From Sphingomonas endolithica (GTDB lineage Bacteria > Pseudomonadota > Alphaproteobacteria > Sphingomonadales > Sphingomonadaceae): a stretch of DNA of 64,000 nucleotides. The translations under genes and the position numbers were made by a program. Below, in pieces: positions 17,756-25,424 of the stretch (position 1 is the first letter of the stretch; each line of letters begins with the position of its first letter). The DNA lies in contig NZ_CP103057.1 in NCBI RefSeq assembly GCF_025231525.1, forward strand, positions 62,001-126,000. The letters are read 5' to 3'. The notes under the pieces are model-generated. The model was not told where the DNA came from. It made no database searches and was given only the letters and a program-made list of their open reading frames with translations.

Positions 17756-18853
17756 ATGACCGCCGACGCCAGCCTGACCTTCGCCTACCAGCCAAACGCC
17801 GCACCCGTGGCCGCCAGCGAGCGCGCGGCACGGCTGGTCGATCCGGTGTTTGGCCGCGTGTTCACCGATCACATGGCGGTGGTGCGGTACAGCGACGACA
17901 AGGGCTGGCACGATGCGACAATCACCGCGCGCGCACCGCTCACGATGGATCCAGCGTCTTCCGTGCTGCATTACGCGCAGGAAATCTTCGAAGGCATGAA
18001 GGCGTATCGCCAGGAAGACGGCCGTACCGCCTTGTTCCGGCCCGAGGCGAACGCACGGCGCTTCCAGGATTCGGCACGTCGCCTCGCCATGCCGGAACTG
18101 CCGGAAGCGGTGTTCCTGGAATCGATCGAGCGCCTGGTGAAGGTCGATAGCGACTGGATCCCGACGAGCGATGGCGGCGCTTTGTATCTGCGCCCGTTCA
18201 TGATCGCGAGCGAGGTGTTCCTCGGCGTCAAGCCGAGCGCCGAATATCTCTACATGGTGCTCGCCTCATCGGTCGGCGCCTATTTCAAGGGCGGTGCGCC
18301 GACTGTGTCGATCTGGGTGAGCCAGGATTATACCCGCGCGGCGCCCGGCGGCACTGGTGCTGCCAAGTGCGGCGGCAATTACGCGACCAGCCTGGTCGCG
18401 CAGGCCGAGGCGATCCGCAACGGCTGCGATCAGGTCGTCTTCCTCGATGCGGTTGAGCGCCGCTATGTCGAGGAACTGGGCGGCATGAATGTGTTCTTCG
18501 TGTTCGACGACGGCAGCATGGCGACGCCCGCGCTGACCGGCACGATCCTGCCCGGCATCACGCGGGATTCGATCCTGACCCTGGCGCGTGCACAGGGCAT
18601 CGAGGTGCGCGAGGAGCCTTATACGATCGATCAGTGGCGGACGGATGCGGCAAGCGGGCGCCTGGCCGAGGCGTTCGCCTGTGGCACGGCGGCGGTGGTC
18701 ACGCCGATCGGCAGCGTCGCCTCGCCCGAGGGCAGGTTCGCGATCGGGGACGGCACGCCCGGGCAATTGACGATGCGCTTGCGCGAGGCGCTGGTGGGCA
18801 TTCAGCGTGGTACCGCGCCCGATGCCAACGGCTGGCTGCGCTTCCTCGACTAA
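17756..18853 (+). CDS. ilvE: Branched-chain amino acid aminotransferase (class IV, BCAT type II)
   Basis: PLP enzyme interconverting leucine, isoleucine and valine with their 2-oxo acids. The 365-residue length and the PLP lysine K204 in GTGAAKCGGNYA match the eukaryote-like type II group; YLRPFMIASE and the 3' phosphate-binding T(G/S) segment ALTGTILPGITRDSIL are present. ATG 17756 follows GAGG at a good distance. Divergent from a MarR gene. In the same window, isovaleryl-CoA dehydrogenase acts further down leucine breakdown, so this enzyme may serve both synthesis and catabolism. Confidence 0.95.
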   Translation: MTADASLTFAYQPNAAPVAASERAARLVDPVFGRVFTDHMAVVRYSDDKGWHDATITARAPLTMDPASSVLHYAQEIFEGMKAYRQEDGRTALFRPEANARRFQDSARRLAMPELPEAVFLESIERLVKVDSDWIPTSDGGALYLRPFMIASEVFLGVKPSAEYLYMVLASSVGAYFKGGAPTVSIWVSQDYTRAAPGGTGAAKCGGNYATSLVAQAEAIRNGCDQVVFLDAVERRYVEELGGMNVFFVFDDGSMATPALTGTILPGITRDSILTLARAQGIEVREEPYTIDQWRTDAASGRLAEAFACGTAAVVTPIGSVASPEGRFAIGDGTPGQLTMRLREALVGIQRGTAPDANGWLRFLD

Positions 18854-18909
18854 GATCACGTTCAGGGCTTTTCTAACGGCAAGGCGCCGCTATAAGCACG
18901 CCTCGCTGT

Positions 18910-18984
18910 TGGGGCGTCGCCAAGTGGTAAGGCAGCGGCTTTTGATGCCGCCATTCGCAGGTTCGAACCCTGCCGCCCCAGCCA
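18910..18984 (+). tRNA. tRNA-Gln (anticodon UUG)
   Basis: 75-base cloverleaf including an encoded CCA (18982-18984). Acceptor stem TGGGGCG pairs with CGCCCCA at 18974-18980, with G18981 as discriminator. The anticodon stem GCGGC/GCCGC (18935-18939, 18947-18951) closes a seven-base loop with TTG at 18942-18944. The T arm is GCAGGTTCGAACCCTGC. Short D loop with GTGGTAAGGC is typical for this isoacceptor. Confidence 0.96.
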
Positions 18985-19039
18985 AATCCATCGTCGATGG
19001 TGCACGTGGAGCGGTCAGCGCCAGCCCGGCCCGACAGAC

Positions 19040-19393
19040 TCATTGATACCGAAGCGTCTTGTCGAAGCCCTCGTTCGCCTTGGTCATCTTCGCCAGCTGC
19101 CGCAGTTGCCCGCGAACGTGCCGCTGGAACCGGGGATCGTCATAGATGCTCGTCGCCGCATAGTCTTCCTGGGCGATCAGTTCCTTGAGCCGCTTGGCGA
19201 ATGCCGCCTGATCGTCCGCACAATCCGCCGATTGGAGGGTACGGCAGACCCATTCCTCGGCAGCGGCCTTGTCATAGTCGTCCTGCGCCTCATAGCCGCG
19301 CTTGTCCGCTGCCGCTTGATCCAGCCTTGCTGCACGCAAGCGACGTTCGATCCATGTCCGAACCAGCGCGCCATCCCATGTCGCATTGCTCAT
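19040..19393 (-). CDS. Hypothetical protein, charged and helical
   Basis: 117 residues with no recognised family. It is rich in Ala, Arg, Asp and Glu, has no signal peptide or membrane segment, and looks alpha-helical (LDQAAADKRGYEAQDDYDKAAAEEWV, QAAFAKRLKELIAQEDYAA). ATG 19393 is the most plausible start, since upstream codons look non-coding. It faces the tRNA-Gln gene on one side and is divergent from the helicase gene on the other, so it has its own promoter region. Codon use resembles its neighbours. Could be a lineage-specific protein; moderate confidence that it is expressed. Confidence 0.55.
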   Translation of the reverse strand: MSNATWDGALVRTWIERRLRAARLDQAAADKRGYEAQDDYDKAAAEEWVCRTLQSADCADDQAAFAKRLKELIAQEDYAATSIYDDPRFQRHVRGQLRQLAKMTKANEGFDKTLRYQ

Positions 19394-19589
19394 CGCCCAC
19401 TCCAAATTAGCCCGTCCGGGCCATAGAGACGATTGACACAGAAGCCAGCGTCTCTGGGGAAGGCCACCTAAGAACACTTCCTCGCGTAAGCGTTGACGCA
19501 GTGCAGCATAGAACCTAGAGGCGCGCGCTCTCAAGAGCGCTAAGCCCGACCCGGCGCAGCCTTGCTCAGCGCTGGAGGCGCCCTGCACG

Positions 19590-20873
19590 ATGACCATGAC
19601 TTTCGCCGATTTCGCCTTGGCTCCCTCCCTGCTGCGCGCGCTGGGCGAGGAAGGTTATGCCCACCCCACGCCGATCCAGGCGCAATCGATCCCGTTGCTG
19701 CTGCAGGGGCGCGACATGCTCGGCATGGCGCAAACCGGCACCGGCAAGACCGCCGCCTTCGCGCTGCCGCTGCTGCATCGTCTGGCGGCGGATCCCCGCC
19801 CGGCGCCCAAGAGCGGTGCACGCGTGCTGGTGCTCGCGCCGACGCGCGAACTCGTGTCGCAGATCGCCGCCGGCTTCGAGAGCTTCGGGCGTCACCAGGC
19901 ACTGCGCGTGACGACGATCTTCGGTGGCGTCAGCCAGTTCCACCAGGTCAATGCGCTCGAGGACGGCGTCGACATCATCGTCGCGACGCCGGGGCGCTTG
20001 CTGGATCTGATCGAGCAGCGCCTGTGCGACCTGTCCGCGCTCGAGGCGCTGGTGCTCGACGAGGCCGACCAGATGCTCGACATGGGCTTTGCCAAGCCGA
20101 TCGAGCGTATCGTCGCGACGCTGCCCAAGGATCGCCACACATTGCTGTTTTCGGCCACGATGCCGAAATCGATCGCCGCGTTGGCCGAGAGCCTGCTGCG
20201 CGATCCGGCAAAGGTCGAGATCGCGCCGCCATCGACCACGGTCGAGCGGATCGAGCAGTCGGTGATGTTCCTTGATGCGGCACATAAGAAGGATGCGCTG
20301 CTGGCGCTGTTGCGGACGCCGGACATGGGCCAGGCGGTGGTCTTCACGCTGCAGAAGAACATCGCCAACGATGTCTGCGCGTTCATCAGCGAGGGCGGCA
20401 TCACGGCAGAGGCGCTGCACGGCAACAGGTCGCAGGGACAGCGCGAGCGCGCGCTCGACGCGTTCCGCGCCGGAACCGTGCAGGTGCTCGTGGCGACGGA
20501 TATCGCCGCACGTGGCATCGATGTCGACACGGTAACTCATGTGTTCAACCACGATCTGCCGAGCCTGCCGGAAAGCTATGTTCACCGCATCGGTCGTACC
20601 GGACGTGCCGGGCGCAGTGGCTTCGCCATCACCTTGTGCGATGCCGATCAGCGTGCCTGGCTGCACGATGTCGAGCGCGAGATCGGCCAGGCGCTCACCG
20701 TGCAGGACGATCATCCATGGCATTGCGAAGTCGCGCGGCACTCGACCAAGCGCGCTCCGGTGCTGGGCGGCGGGCCAGTGAAGCAGGTCAAGCCGGCGAA
20801 GGAGCCGCGCGAGCGCAAGGTCTGGACTGAGGAAGAGAAGCTTGCCGCGCGCATGGCAGCCAAGGCCGCCTGA
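19590..20873 (+). CDS. DEAD-box ATP-dependent RNA helicase (RhlE/DeaD-like)
   Basis: 427-residue RNA helicase core of two RecA-like domains. In order: Q motif (FADFALAPSLLRALGEEGYAHPTPIQ), Walker A AQTGTGKT at 47-54, PTREL, TPGR, Walker B DEAD, SAT, then domain 2 with VATDIAARGIDV and HRIGRTGRAGR. A short basic C-terminal tail (KQVKPAKEPRERKV) likely aids RNA binding. Such enzymes remodel rRNA precursors or mRNA in cold or during ribosome assembly; the exact role is not readable. GGAGG lies 12 bases upstream of ATG 19590; a second ATG follows two codons later. Confidence 0.94.
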   Translation: MTMTFADFALAPSLLRALGEEGYAHPTPIQAQSIPLLLQGRDMLGMAQTGTGKTAAFALPLLHRLAADPRPAPKSGARVLVLAPTRELVSQIAAGFESFGRHQALRVTTIFGGVSQFHQVNALEDGVDIIVATPGRLLDLIEQRLCDLSALEALVLDEADQMLDMGFAKPIERIVATLPKDRHTLLFSATMPKSIAALAESLLRDPAKVEIAPPSTTVERIEQSVMFLDAAHKKDALLALLRTPDMGQAVVFTLQKNIANDVCAFISEGGITAEALHGNRSQGQRERALDAFRAGTVQVLVATDIAARGIDVDTVTHVFNHDLPSLPESYVHRIGRTGRAGRSGFAITLCDADQRAWLHDVEREIGQALTVQDDHPWHCEVARHSTKRAPVLGGGPVKQVKPAKEPRERKVWTEEEKLAARMAAKAA

Positions 20874-20994
20874 GCGCGTGGGTTAGCAGCGCAACGGGAG
20901 GCACTCTGGAAGTACTTCCGGTCGCCCCCTGGCGCGCTGCCTTCAGGCTGAACGGCCGGCCGGCGCTAACCTGGACCCGATCGCAGCTGAGACT

Positions 20995-21270
20995 TCAGCG
21001 ATCGGGATCTGCGATCTCGGATATTTCCTGGTTCGATAGACCGGCGCTTTCCTCGCGCAGAAACGCCAGCAGTTCCTCGACCTCTTCGGGCCCGTATCGC
21101 AAGGCCATATCGTCGACATCGATCCGGACCAGAGCGCGCTCTTCGGTCGACCAGTCCGCGACGATGTCGGCGCAATCGGAGAGCGATCCGCGCGCAACGA
21201 TCTCGGTCTCGCTTCCGCCCTTGGCGGTCCGGCTAAGGGTGGCCGGCTCACTCAACGGGTATGTCGTCAT
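20995..21270 (-). CDS. Hypothetical small acidic protein
   Basis: 91 residues, no family recognised. It is acidic overall, with a likely beta strand (ALVRIDVDDMALRYG) followed by a helix (PEEVEELLAFLREESAG). Codon use is similar to neighbours, and the ATG at 21270 stands after a clear intergenic space that holds two hairpins. No membrane segment or signal peptide. Role unknown; placement next to a stress-type ferritin-like gene gives only weak context. Confidence 0.55.
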   Translation of the reverse strand: MTTYPLSEPATLSRTAKGGSETEIVARGSLSDCADIVADWSTEERALVRIDVDDMALRYGPEEVEELLAFLREESAGLSNQEISEIADPDR

Positions 21271-21299
21271 CGCTCGTCAAGTCCTTGTCCAAGCTATCA

Positions 21300-21319
21300 G
21301 GGCACGCGCCAGCGTGCCC
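21300..21319 (-). terminator. Perfect 8-bp hairpin downstream of the DUF892 gene
   Basis: Stem 21300-21307 with 21312-21319 and a four-base GCCA loop. It lacks a T-run. Together with the hairpin at 21330-21363 it separates two co-directional genes, so it may end or protect the 3' end of the ferritin-like mRNA. Confidence 0.45.
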
Positions 21320-21329
21320 TGATCTCGTC

Positions 21330-21363
21330 GAGAGCCCACTAACCGCAAGGCCGGCGGGCTCTC
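21330..21363 (-). terminator. Second hairpin downstream of the DUF892 gene
   Basis: Eight-base arms 21330-21337 and 21356-21363 (GAGAGCCC/GGGCTCTC) with an 18-base loop, beginning 20 bases past the ferritin-like gene's stop codon. No strong T-run follows, so termination efficiency is uncertain. Confidence 0.45.
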
Positions 21364-21382
21364 GAATTCAGGCGTCTTCAGC

Positions 21383-21871
21383 CTAAAGGTTGACGCTCGT
21401 CTCCGCGAGCTTGGTCATGTATTCGTCGCCACCATAGATCTCCTTGGTGGCTTCCTTCAGCTTCTTGGTATCGTCCTTCAGGCCGAGCGCATCGGCATAG
21501 GCGGCAGCGGTGCCGAAGCCGGCGATGCCGTAATGCGTCATGCGCTGATACTGGGCGATGATCATGACATCGAGCAGCGGACCCCTGTCGGGGCCTTCCT
21601 CCAGAACGTGCTTGGTCGCCTCGGCCACCAGACCTTCCATGCCCTTGCAATGCTCCTTAGAGACCTTCTCGTCATTGGCCGCGATCAGCTCCTTCAGCAC
21701 GTCGGTGTGCTTCTCGATCCCGGCCTGGGAGTTGGTCAGCATCTCCTTCAGCGCCGTGTCGCTCGCCTTCGACGTGATCTTCTTCAGCACCTTCTTCATC
21801 TGGTCGTTAGCGGACCAGAGATCCTTTAGCTCGTCGGTGTAGATTTCCTTGAGATCTTCTGGGGCAGCCAT
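21383..21871 (-). CDS. Ferritin-like DUF892 protein (YciE/YciF type)
   Basis: 162-residue four-helix-bundle protein of the DUF892 family. Recognisable segments are LKEIYTDELKDLWSANDQM at the N-terminus, KHCKG..EGLVAEA-like central helix, and MTHYGIAGFGTAAAYADALG near the C-terminus; Glu and His residues in the helices can form the di-metal site. YciE/YciF proteins are induced by osmotic or general stress, and the sphingomonad copies are often in EcfG-type stress regulons, which is inferred here. ATG 21871. The 130 bases upstream show no gene. Confidence 0.9.
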   Translation of the reverse strand: MAAPEDLKEIYTDELKDLWSANDQMKKVLKKITSKASDTALKEMLTNSQAGIEKHTDVLKELIAANDEKVSKEHCKGMEGLVAEATKHVLEEGPDRGPLLDVMIIAQYQRMTHYGIAGFGTAAAYADALGLKDDTKKLKEATKEIYGGDEYMTKLAETSVNL

Positions 21872-22004
21872 GGTGAAGCGATCCTTCTTCGTACCTTGGA
21901 CAAGATTGCCCTGTGGTCCTTCCCAAACCGCTCAATGGCGATCACCGTTCCCGTGCCGGATGGAAGATTTCCGCGTCGTTCGCGAACCTTCCCAGTATTT
22001 TCGC

Positions 22005-22553
22005 TCAACGATCCTCGCGCCACGCGCCAGGCGCAATGCCATCGAGCGTCCAGTCGCCGATCCGCCACCGCACCAGCCGCAAGGTGGGGTGGCCGATCGC
22101 GGCCGTCATGCGGCGCACCTGCCGGTTGCGGCCTTCACGGATTGATAGCGAGATCCAGCTGTCGGCCACGCTCTTGCGGAAGCGTACCGGCGGATCGCGC
22201 GGCCATAGCTCCGGCGGGACGATCCGCGCTGCCTCTGCCGGCCGCGTCATGCCGTCCTTCAACAGCACGCCCTGGCGTAGCTGGGCGAGTGCTGCATCCT
22301 GGATGTCGCCTTCGACCTGCACGAGGTAGGTCTTGGGCAGCTTGAACTTCGGGTCGGCGATCCGGGCCTGCAATCGCCCGTCGTCGGTCAGCAGCAGCAG
22401 GCCTTCGCTATCGAGGTCGAGCCGCCCGGCGGGATAGACGCCGGGCACGTCGATATACGGCGACAGCGTCGGCCGCACCGAACCCGCTGTGCTGCGATCG
22501 GTGAACTGGCAGAGTACCCCATACGGCTTGTTGAACAGGATGAGGCGCGACAT
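22005..22553 (-). CDS. RluE-type rRNA large-subunit pseudouridine synthase
   Basis: 182-residue pseudouridine synthase of the RsuA/RluE group, lacking the N-terminal S4 domain, as RluE does. It starts ILFNKPYGVLCQFTD and has the catalytic aspartate D46 in GRLDLDSEGLLLLTDDG, then EGRNRQVRRMTAAIGHPTLRLVR, the RNA-binding motif. E. coli RluE modifies U2457 of 23S rRNA; the same target is likely. It begins 11 bases after the stop of the acyl-CoA dehydrogenase gene in the same direction, so it is probably co-transcribed though functionally unrelated. Confidence 0.9.
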   Translation of the reverse strand: MSRLILFNKPYGVLCQFTDRSTAGSVRPTLSPYIDVPGVYPAGRLDLDSEGLLLLTDDGRLQARIADPKFKLPKTYLVQVEGDIQDAALAQLRQGVLLKDGMTRPAEAARIVPPELWPRDPPVRFRKSVADSWISLSIREGRNRQVRRMTAAIGHPTLRLVRWRIGDWTLDGIAPGAWREDR

Positions 22554-22564
22554 GGCCGGCGGTA

Positions 22565-23716
22565 TCAGCCGCCGATCAGCTCGCGCCCGATCAGGAAGCG
22601 GCGGATTTCGTTGGTGCCCGCACCGATATCATACAGCTTGGCGTCGCGCAGGAAGCGCTCGACCGGCCATTCGCGGGTGTAGCCGGCACCGCCCAGCGCC
22701 TGGATAGCCTCCAGCGAGGTCTTCACGGCGTTTTCCGACGCCAGCAGGATCGCGCCAGCGGCATCGAACCGCGTCGTCTTGCCGGCATCGCAAGCCCGCG
22801 CCACGGCATAGACATAGGCTCGGGTCGAATTCAGCGCGACGTACATGTCGGCGATCTTCGCCTGCATCAGCTGGAACTGGCCGATCGCGCTGCCGAACTG
22901 CTTGCGCTCACGGACATAGGGCAGCACGACGTCGAGGCAGGCCTGCATGATGCCGATCGGGCCGGCGGCGAGCACCGCGCGTTCATAGTCGAGGCCCGAC
23001 ATCAGCACGCCGACCCCGCCGTTCAGCGGACCCATGATGTTTTCGGCCGGCACCTCGCAATCCTCGAACACCAGTTCCGCCGTGTCCGACCCTCGCATGC
23101 CCATCTTGTCGAGCTTGTTGGATACCGAGAAGCCGGCCATGCCGCGCTCGATCAGGAAGGCGGTGATGCCTCGTGCCCCGGCATCGGCATCGGTCTTGGC
23201 ATAGACGACCAGCGTATCGGCTTCGGGCGCGTTGGTGATCCAGAACTTGGTGCCGTTCAGTACATAACGGTCGTTGCCGCTGGCGGTCGCCTTCAGCTTC
23301 ATCGAGACGACGTCCGAACCGCTGCCGGCCTCCGACATGGCCAGGCTGCCGACATGCTCGCCCGAGATCAGCTTGGGCAGATACTTGGCCTTCTGCTCGG
23401 CATTGCCCCAGCGGCGGATCTGGTTGACGCACAAATTGCTGTGCGCGCCGTAGCTGAGCCCGATCGAGGCGGAGGCGCGGCTGACTTCCTCCATCGCCAC
23501 GACATGTTCGAGATAGCCAAGCCCGAGACCGCCAAATTCCTCCTCTACCGTGATGCCATGCAGTCCCAGCGCGCCCATTTCCGGCCACAGGCTGCGATCG
23601 AACTTGTTGTCGGCATCGATCGCGGCGGCACGCGGCTTGATCCGGTCGGTCGAGAAGCGCTCGGTCGTGTCGCGGATCATGTCGGCATTCTCGCCAAGCG
23701 CGAAATCGAGGGTCAT
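22565..23716 (-). CDS. ivd: Isovaleryl-CoA dehydrogenase
   Basis: FAD-dependent acyl-CoA dehydrogenase of 383 residues that oxidises isovaleryl-CoA to 3-methylcrotonyl-CoA in leucine breakdown. Segments [18 protein letters not shown] and [19 protein letters not shown] bind FAD and substrate. The catalytic glutamate lies in [18 protein letters not shown], a position typical of isovaleryl-CoA and long-chain enzymes and different from the short-chain group. The C-terminus has [25 protein letters not shown] 23716 is used; the TTG two codons upstream is less likely. The expected methylcrotonyl-CoA carboxylase genes are not in the adjacent DNA. Confidence 0.9.
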   Translation of the reverse strand: MTLDFALGENADMIRDTTERFSTDRIKPRAAAIDADNKFDRSLWPEMGALGLHGITVEEEFGGLGLGYLEHVVAMEEVSRASASIGLSYGAHSNLCVNQIRRWGNAEQKAKYLPKLISGEHVGSLAMSEAGSGSDVVSMKLKATASGNDRYVLNGTKFWITNAPEADTLVVYAKTDADAGARGITAFLIERGMAGFSVSNKLDKMGMRGSDTAELVFEDCEVPAENIMGPLNGGVGVLMSGLDYERAVLAAGPIGIMQACLDVVLPYVRERKQFGSAIGQFQLMQAKIADMYVALNSTRAYVYAVARACDAGKTTRFDAAGAILLASENAVKTSLEAIQALGGAGYTREWPVERFLRDAKLYDIGAGTNEIRRFLIGRELIGG

Positions 23717-23788
23717 GTCCAAGTCTGCTCTCCACGGGCAATGTTTGATCTGTTAGCCTCCTCCTAGACGAGCCATCCGGAGGTGCCA

Positions 23789-25195
23789 ATGACGAGCGAT
23801 CTGTTGCGCAGGAAGATCATCGTGCCGGGCGAGGATCAGCCCGAGCATCAGCGCCTGGCGCGAACCCTGTCCTGGCCGCATCTGCTGGCGCTGGGCGTCG
23901 GGGCGATCGTCGGCACCGGCATCCTGACGCTGATCGGCGTGGGGGCAGGGCTGGCCGGCCCGGGCGTGATCCTGTCGTTCGCGATCGCCGGCGGGATCTG
24001 CGCCTGCGCGGCCCTGGCCTATGCCGAGATGGCAACGATGATCCCGGCGAGCGGATCGGCCTACACCTACAGCTATGCCGTGCTGGGCGAGATCATCGCC
24101 TGGGTGGTCGGGTGGAGCCTGATGCTCGAATATTCGCTGGTCGTGTCGACCGTGGCGGTCGGCTGGTCGGGCTATGCCGCGCCGCTGCTGCATGCCTGGG
24201 TAGGCTTTCCGCTCAGCCTGGCGCAGGGGCCGGAACTGGGCGGGATCGTCAATCTGCCGGCCATCTTCATCATTGCGGTGGTCGCCGGGCTGCTGATGAT
24301 CGGCACGAAGGAGAGCGCGACGCTGAACGCGGTGCTGGTGGTGGTCAAGATGATCGCGCTGGCGGTGTTCGTCGGTGTGACCTTGCCGTATTTTAACGAG
24401 GCCAATCTCGAGCCGTTCATGCCGTACGGCTTCCCAAAGGCGTTGGCTGACGATGGTGCGGAGCGCGGCGTGATGGCCGCGGCGGCGATCATCTTCTTCG
24501 CCTTTTACGGGTTCGACGCGATCTCGACGGCGGCCGAGGAGACAAAGAATCCGGGGCGAGATTTGGCAATCGGCATCGTCGGCTCGATGGTGGCGTGCGT
24601 GGCGATCTACATGCTGGTCGCAGTCGCCGCGGTCGGCGCCCTGTCATACACGCGCTTTGCCGACAGCCCCGAGCCGCTCGCGCTGATCCTGCGCGAGCTT
24701 GGGCGTGGCGGCGCGGCGATGTTCCTGGCGGCGTCGGCGGTGATAGCCTTGCCGACGGTGCTGCTGGCGTTCCTGTACGGGCAGAGCCGCATCTTCTTCG
24801 TCATGGCGCGTGACGGATTGTTGCCGGCGAGCCTCGCGCGCGTCTCGGCGCGGGGGACGCCGGTCAGGATCACCTTGGTCACCGCGGTCATCGTCGCGCT
24901 GATCGCCGGCGTGCTGCCGCTCAAGCAGATCGCCGCGCTAGCCAATGCCGGCACGTTGGCGGCGTTCATTGCGGTGTGCGTGTGCATGCTGGTGATGCGG
25001 CGGCGCGACCCGGATGCCGCGCGCAAGTTCCGCACGCCGCTCGCCTGGGTCGTGGGACCGGTCGGCATTGCCGGGTGCCTGTATCTGTTCTTCAGCCTGC
25101 CACTCACCACGCAATTATGGTTCGGCGCGTGGAACCTGGCCGGGCTGGTGGTCTATTTCGTCTATGCGCGGGGTCGCGCCGTGGCGGGGAGATGA
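23789..25195 (+). CDS. APC-superfamily amino acid permease
   Basis: 468-residue inner-membrane transporter with twelve predicted hydrophobic helices, similar to the cationic amino acid transporter (CAT/YfnA) group. Helix 1 carries the substrate-binding GVGAIVGTGILTLIG, and helix 6 has FFAFYGFDAISTAAEETKNPGRDLAIGI, both hallmarks of the family. The GGAGGT five bases before ATG 23789 fixes the start. Transcribed divergently from ivd, consistent with amino acid uptake for catabolism, though the substrate is not readable. Confidence 0.92.
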   Translation: MTSDLLRRKIIVPGEDQPEHQRLARTLSWPHLLALGVGAIVGTGILTLIGVGAGLAGPGVILSFAIAGGICACAALAYAEMATMIPASGSAYTYSYAVLGEIIAWVVGWSLMLEYSLVVSTVAVGWSGYAAPLLHAWVGFPLSLAQGPELGGIVNLPAIFIIAVVAGLLMIGTKESATLNAVLVVVKMIALAVFVGVTLPYFNEANLEPFMPYGFPKALADDGAERGVMAAAAIIFFAFYGFDAISTAAEETKNPGRDLAIGIVGSMVACVAIYMLVAVAAVGALSYTRFADSPEPLALILRELGRGGAAMFLAASAVIALPTVLLAFLYGQSRIFFVMARDGLLPASLARVSARGTPVRITLVTAVIVALIAGVLPLKQIAALANAGTLAAFIAVCVCMLVMRRRDPDAARKFRTPLAWVVGPVGIAGCLYLFFSLPLTTQLWFGAWNLAGLVVYFVYARGRAVAGR

Positions 25196-25231
25196 TCGGC
25201 CGCACCGCTAATTACCGATCCGAAGTTCCAT

Positions 25232-25338
25232 CGTCATCCTGAACTTGTTTCAGGATCCAGGTGCGGTCAGTGACCACAAGGACGGTGTCCATGAGGTGGA
25301 TGACCGCGCCTGGATGCTGAAACGAGTTCAGCATGACG
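25232..25338. repeat. Dispersed inverted repeat (CGTCATCCTGAACTTG type)
   Basis: Arms 25232-25260 and 25311-25338 are imperfect inverted copies (CATCCTGAAC/GTTCAGCATG), with a spacer containing smaller complementary stretches. It lies between the converging permease and aconitase genes. The sequence differs from the other repeat families in the window. Confidence 0.65.
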
Positions 25339-25424
25339 GTACTTGCTTGGCGCGGATAAGCGCCGAACAAGTCCACGGTGACGTCAGATGATGCAGGGGC
25401 CGCGACGTGCGCGGCCCCGTCCAG

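Noticed and set aside
18910..19393. tRNA-associated integration site or genomic island at tRNA-Gln
   Set aside because: No integrase, no direct repeat of the tRNA 3' end was found within the next kilobase, and neighbours are housekeeping genes.
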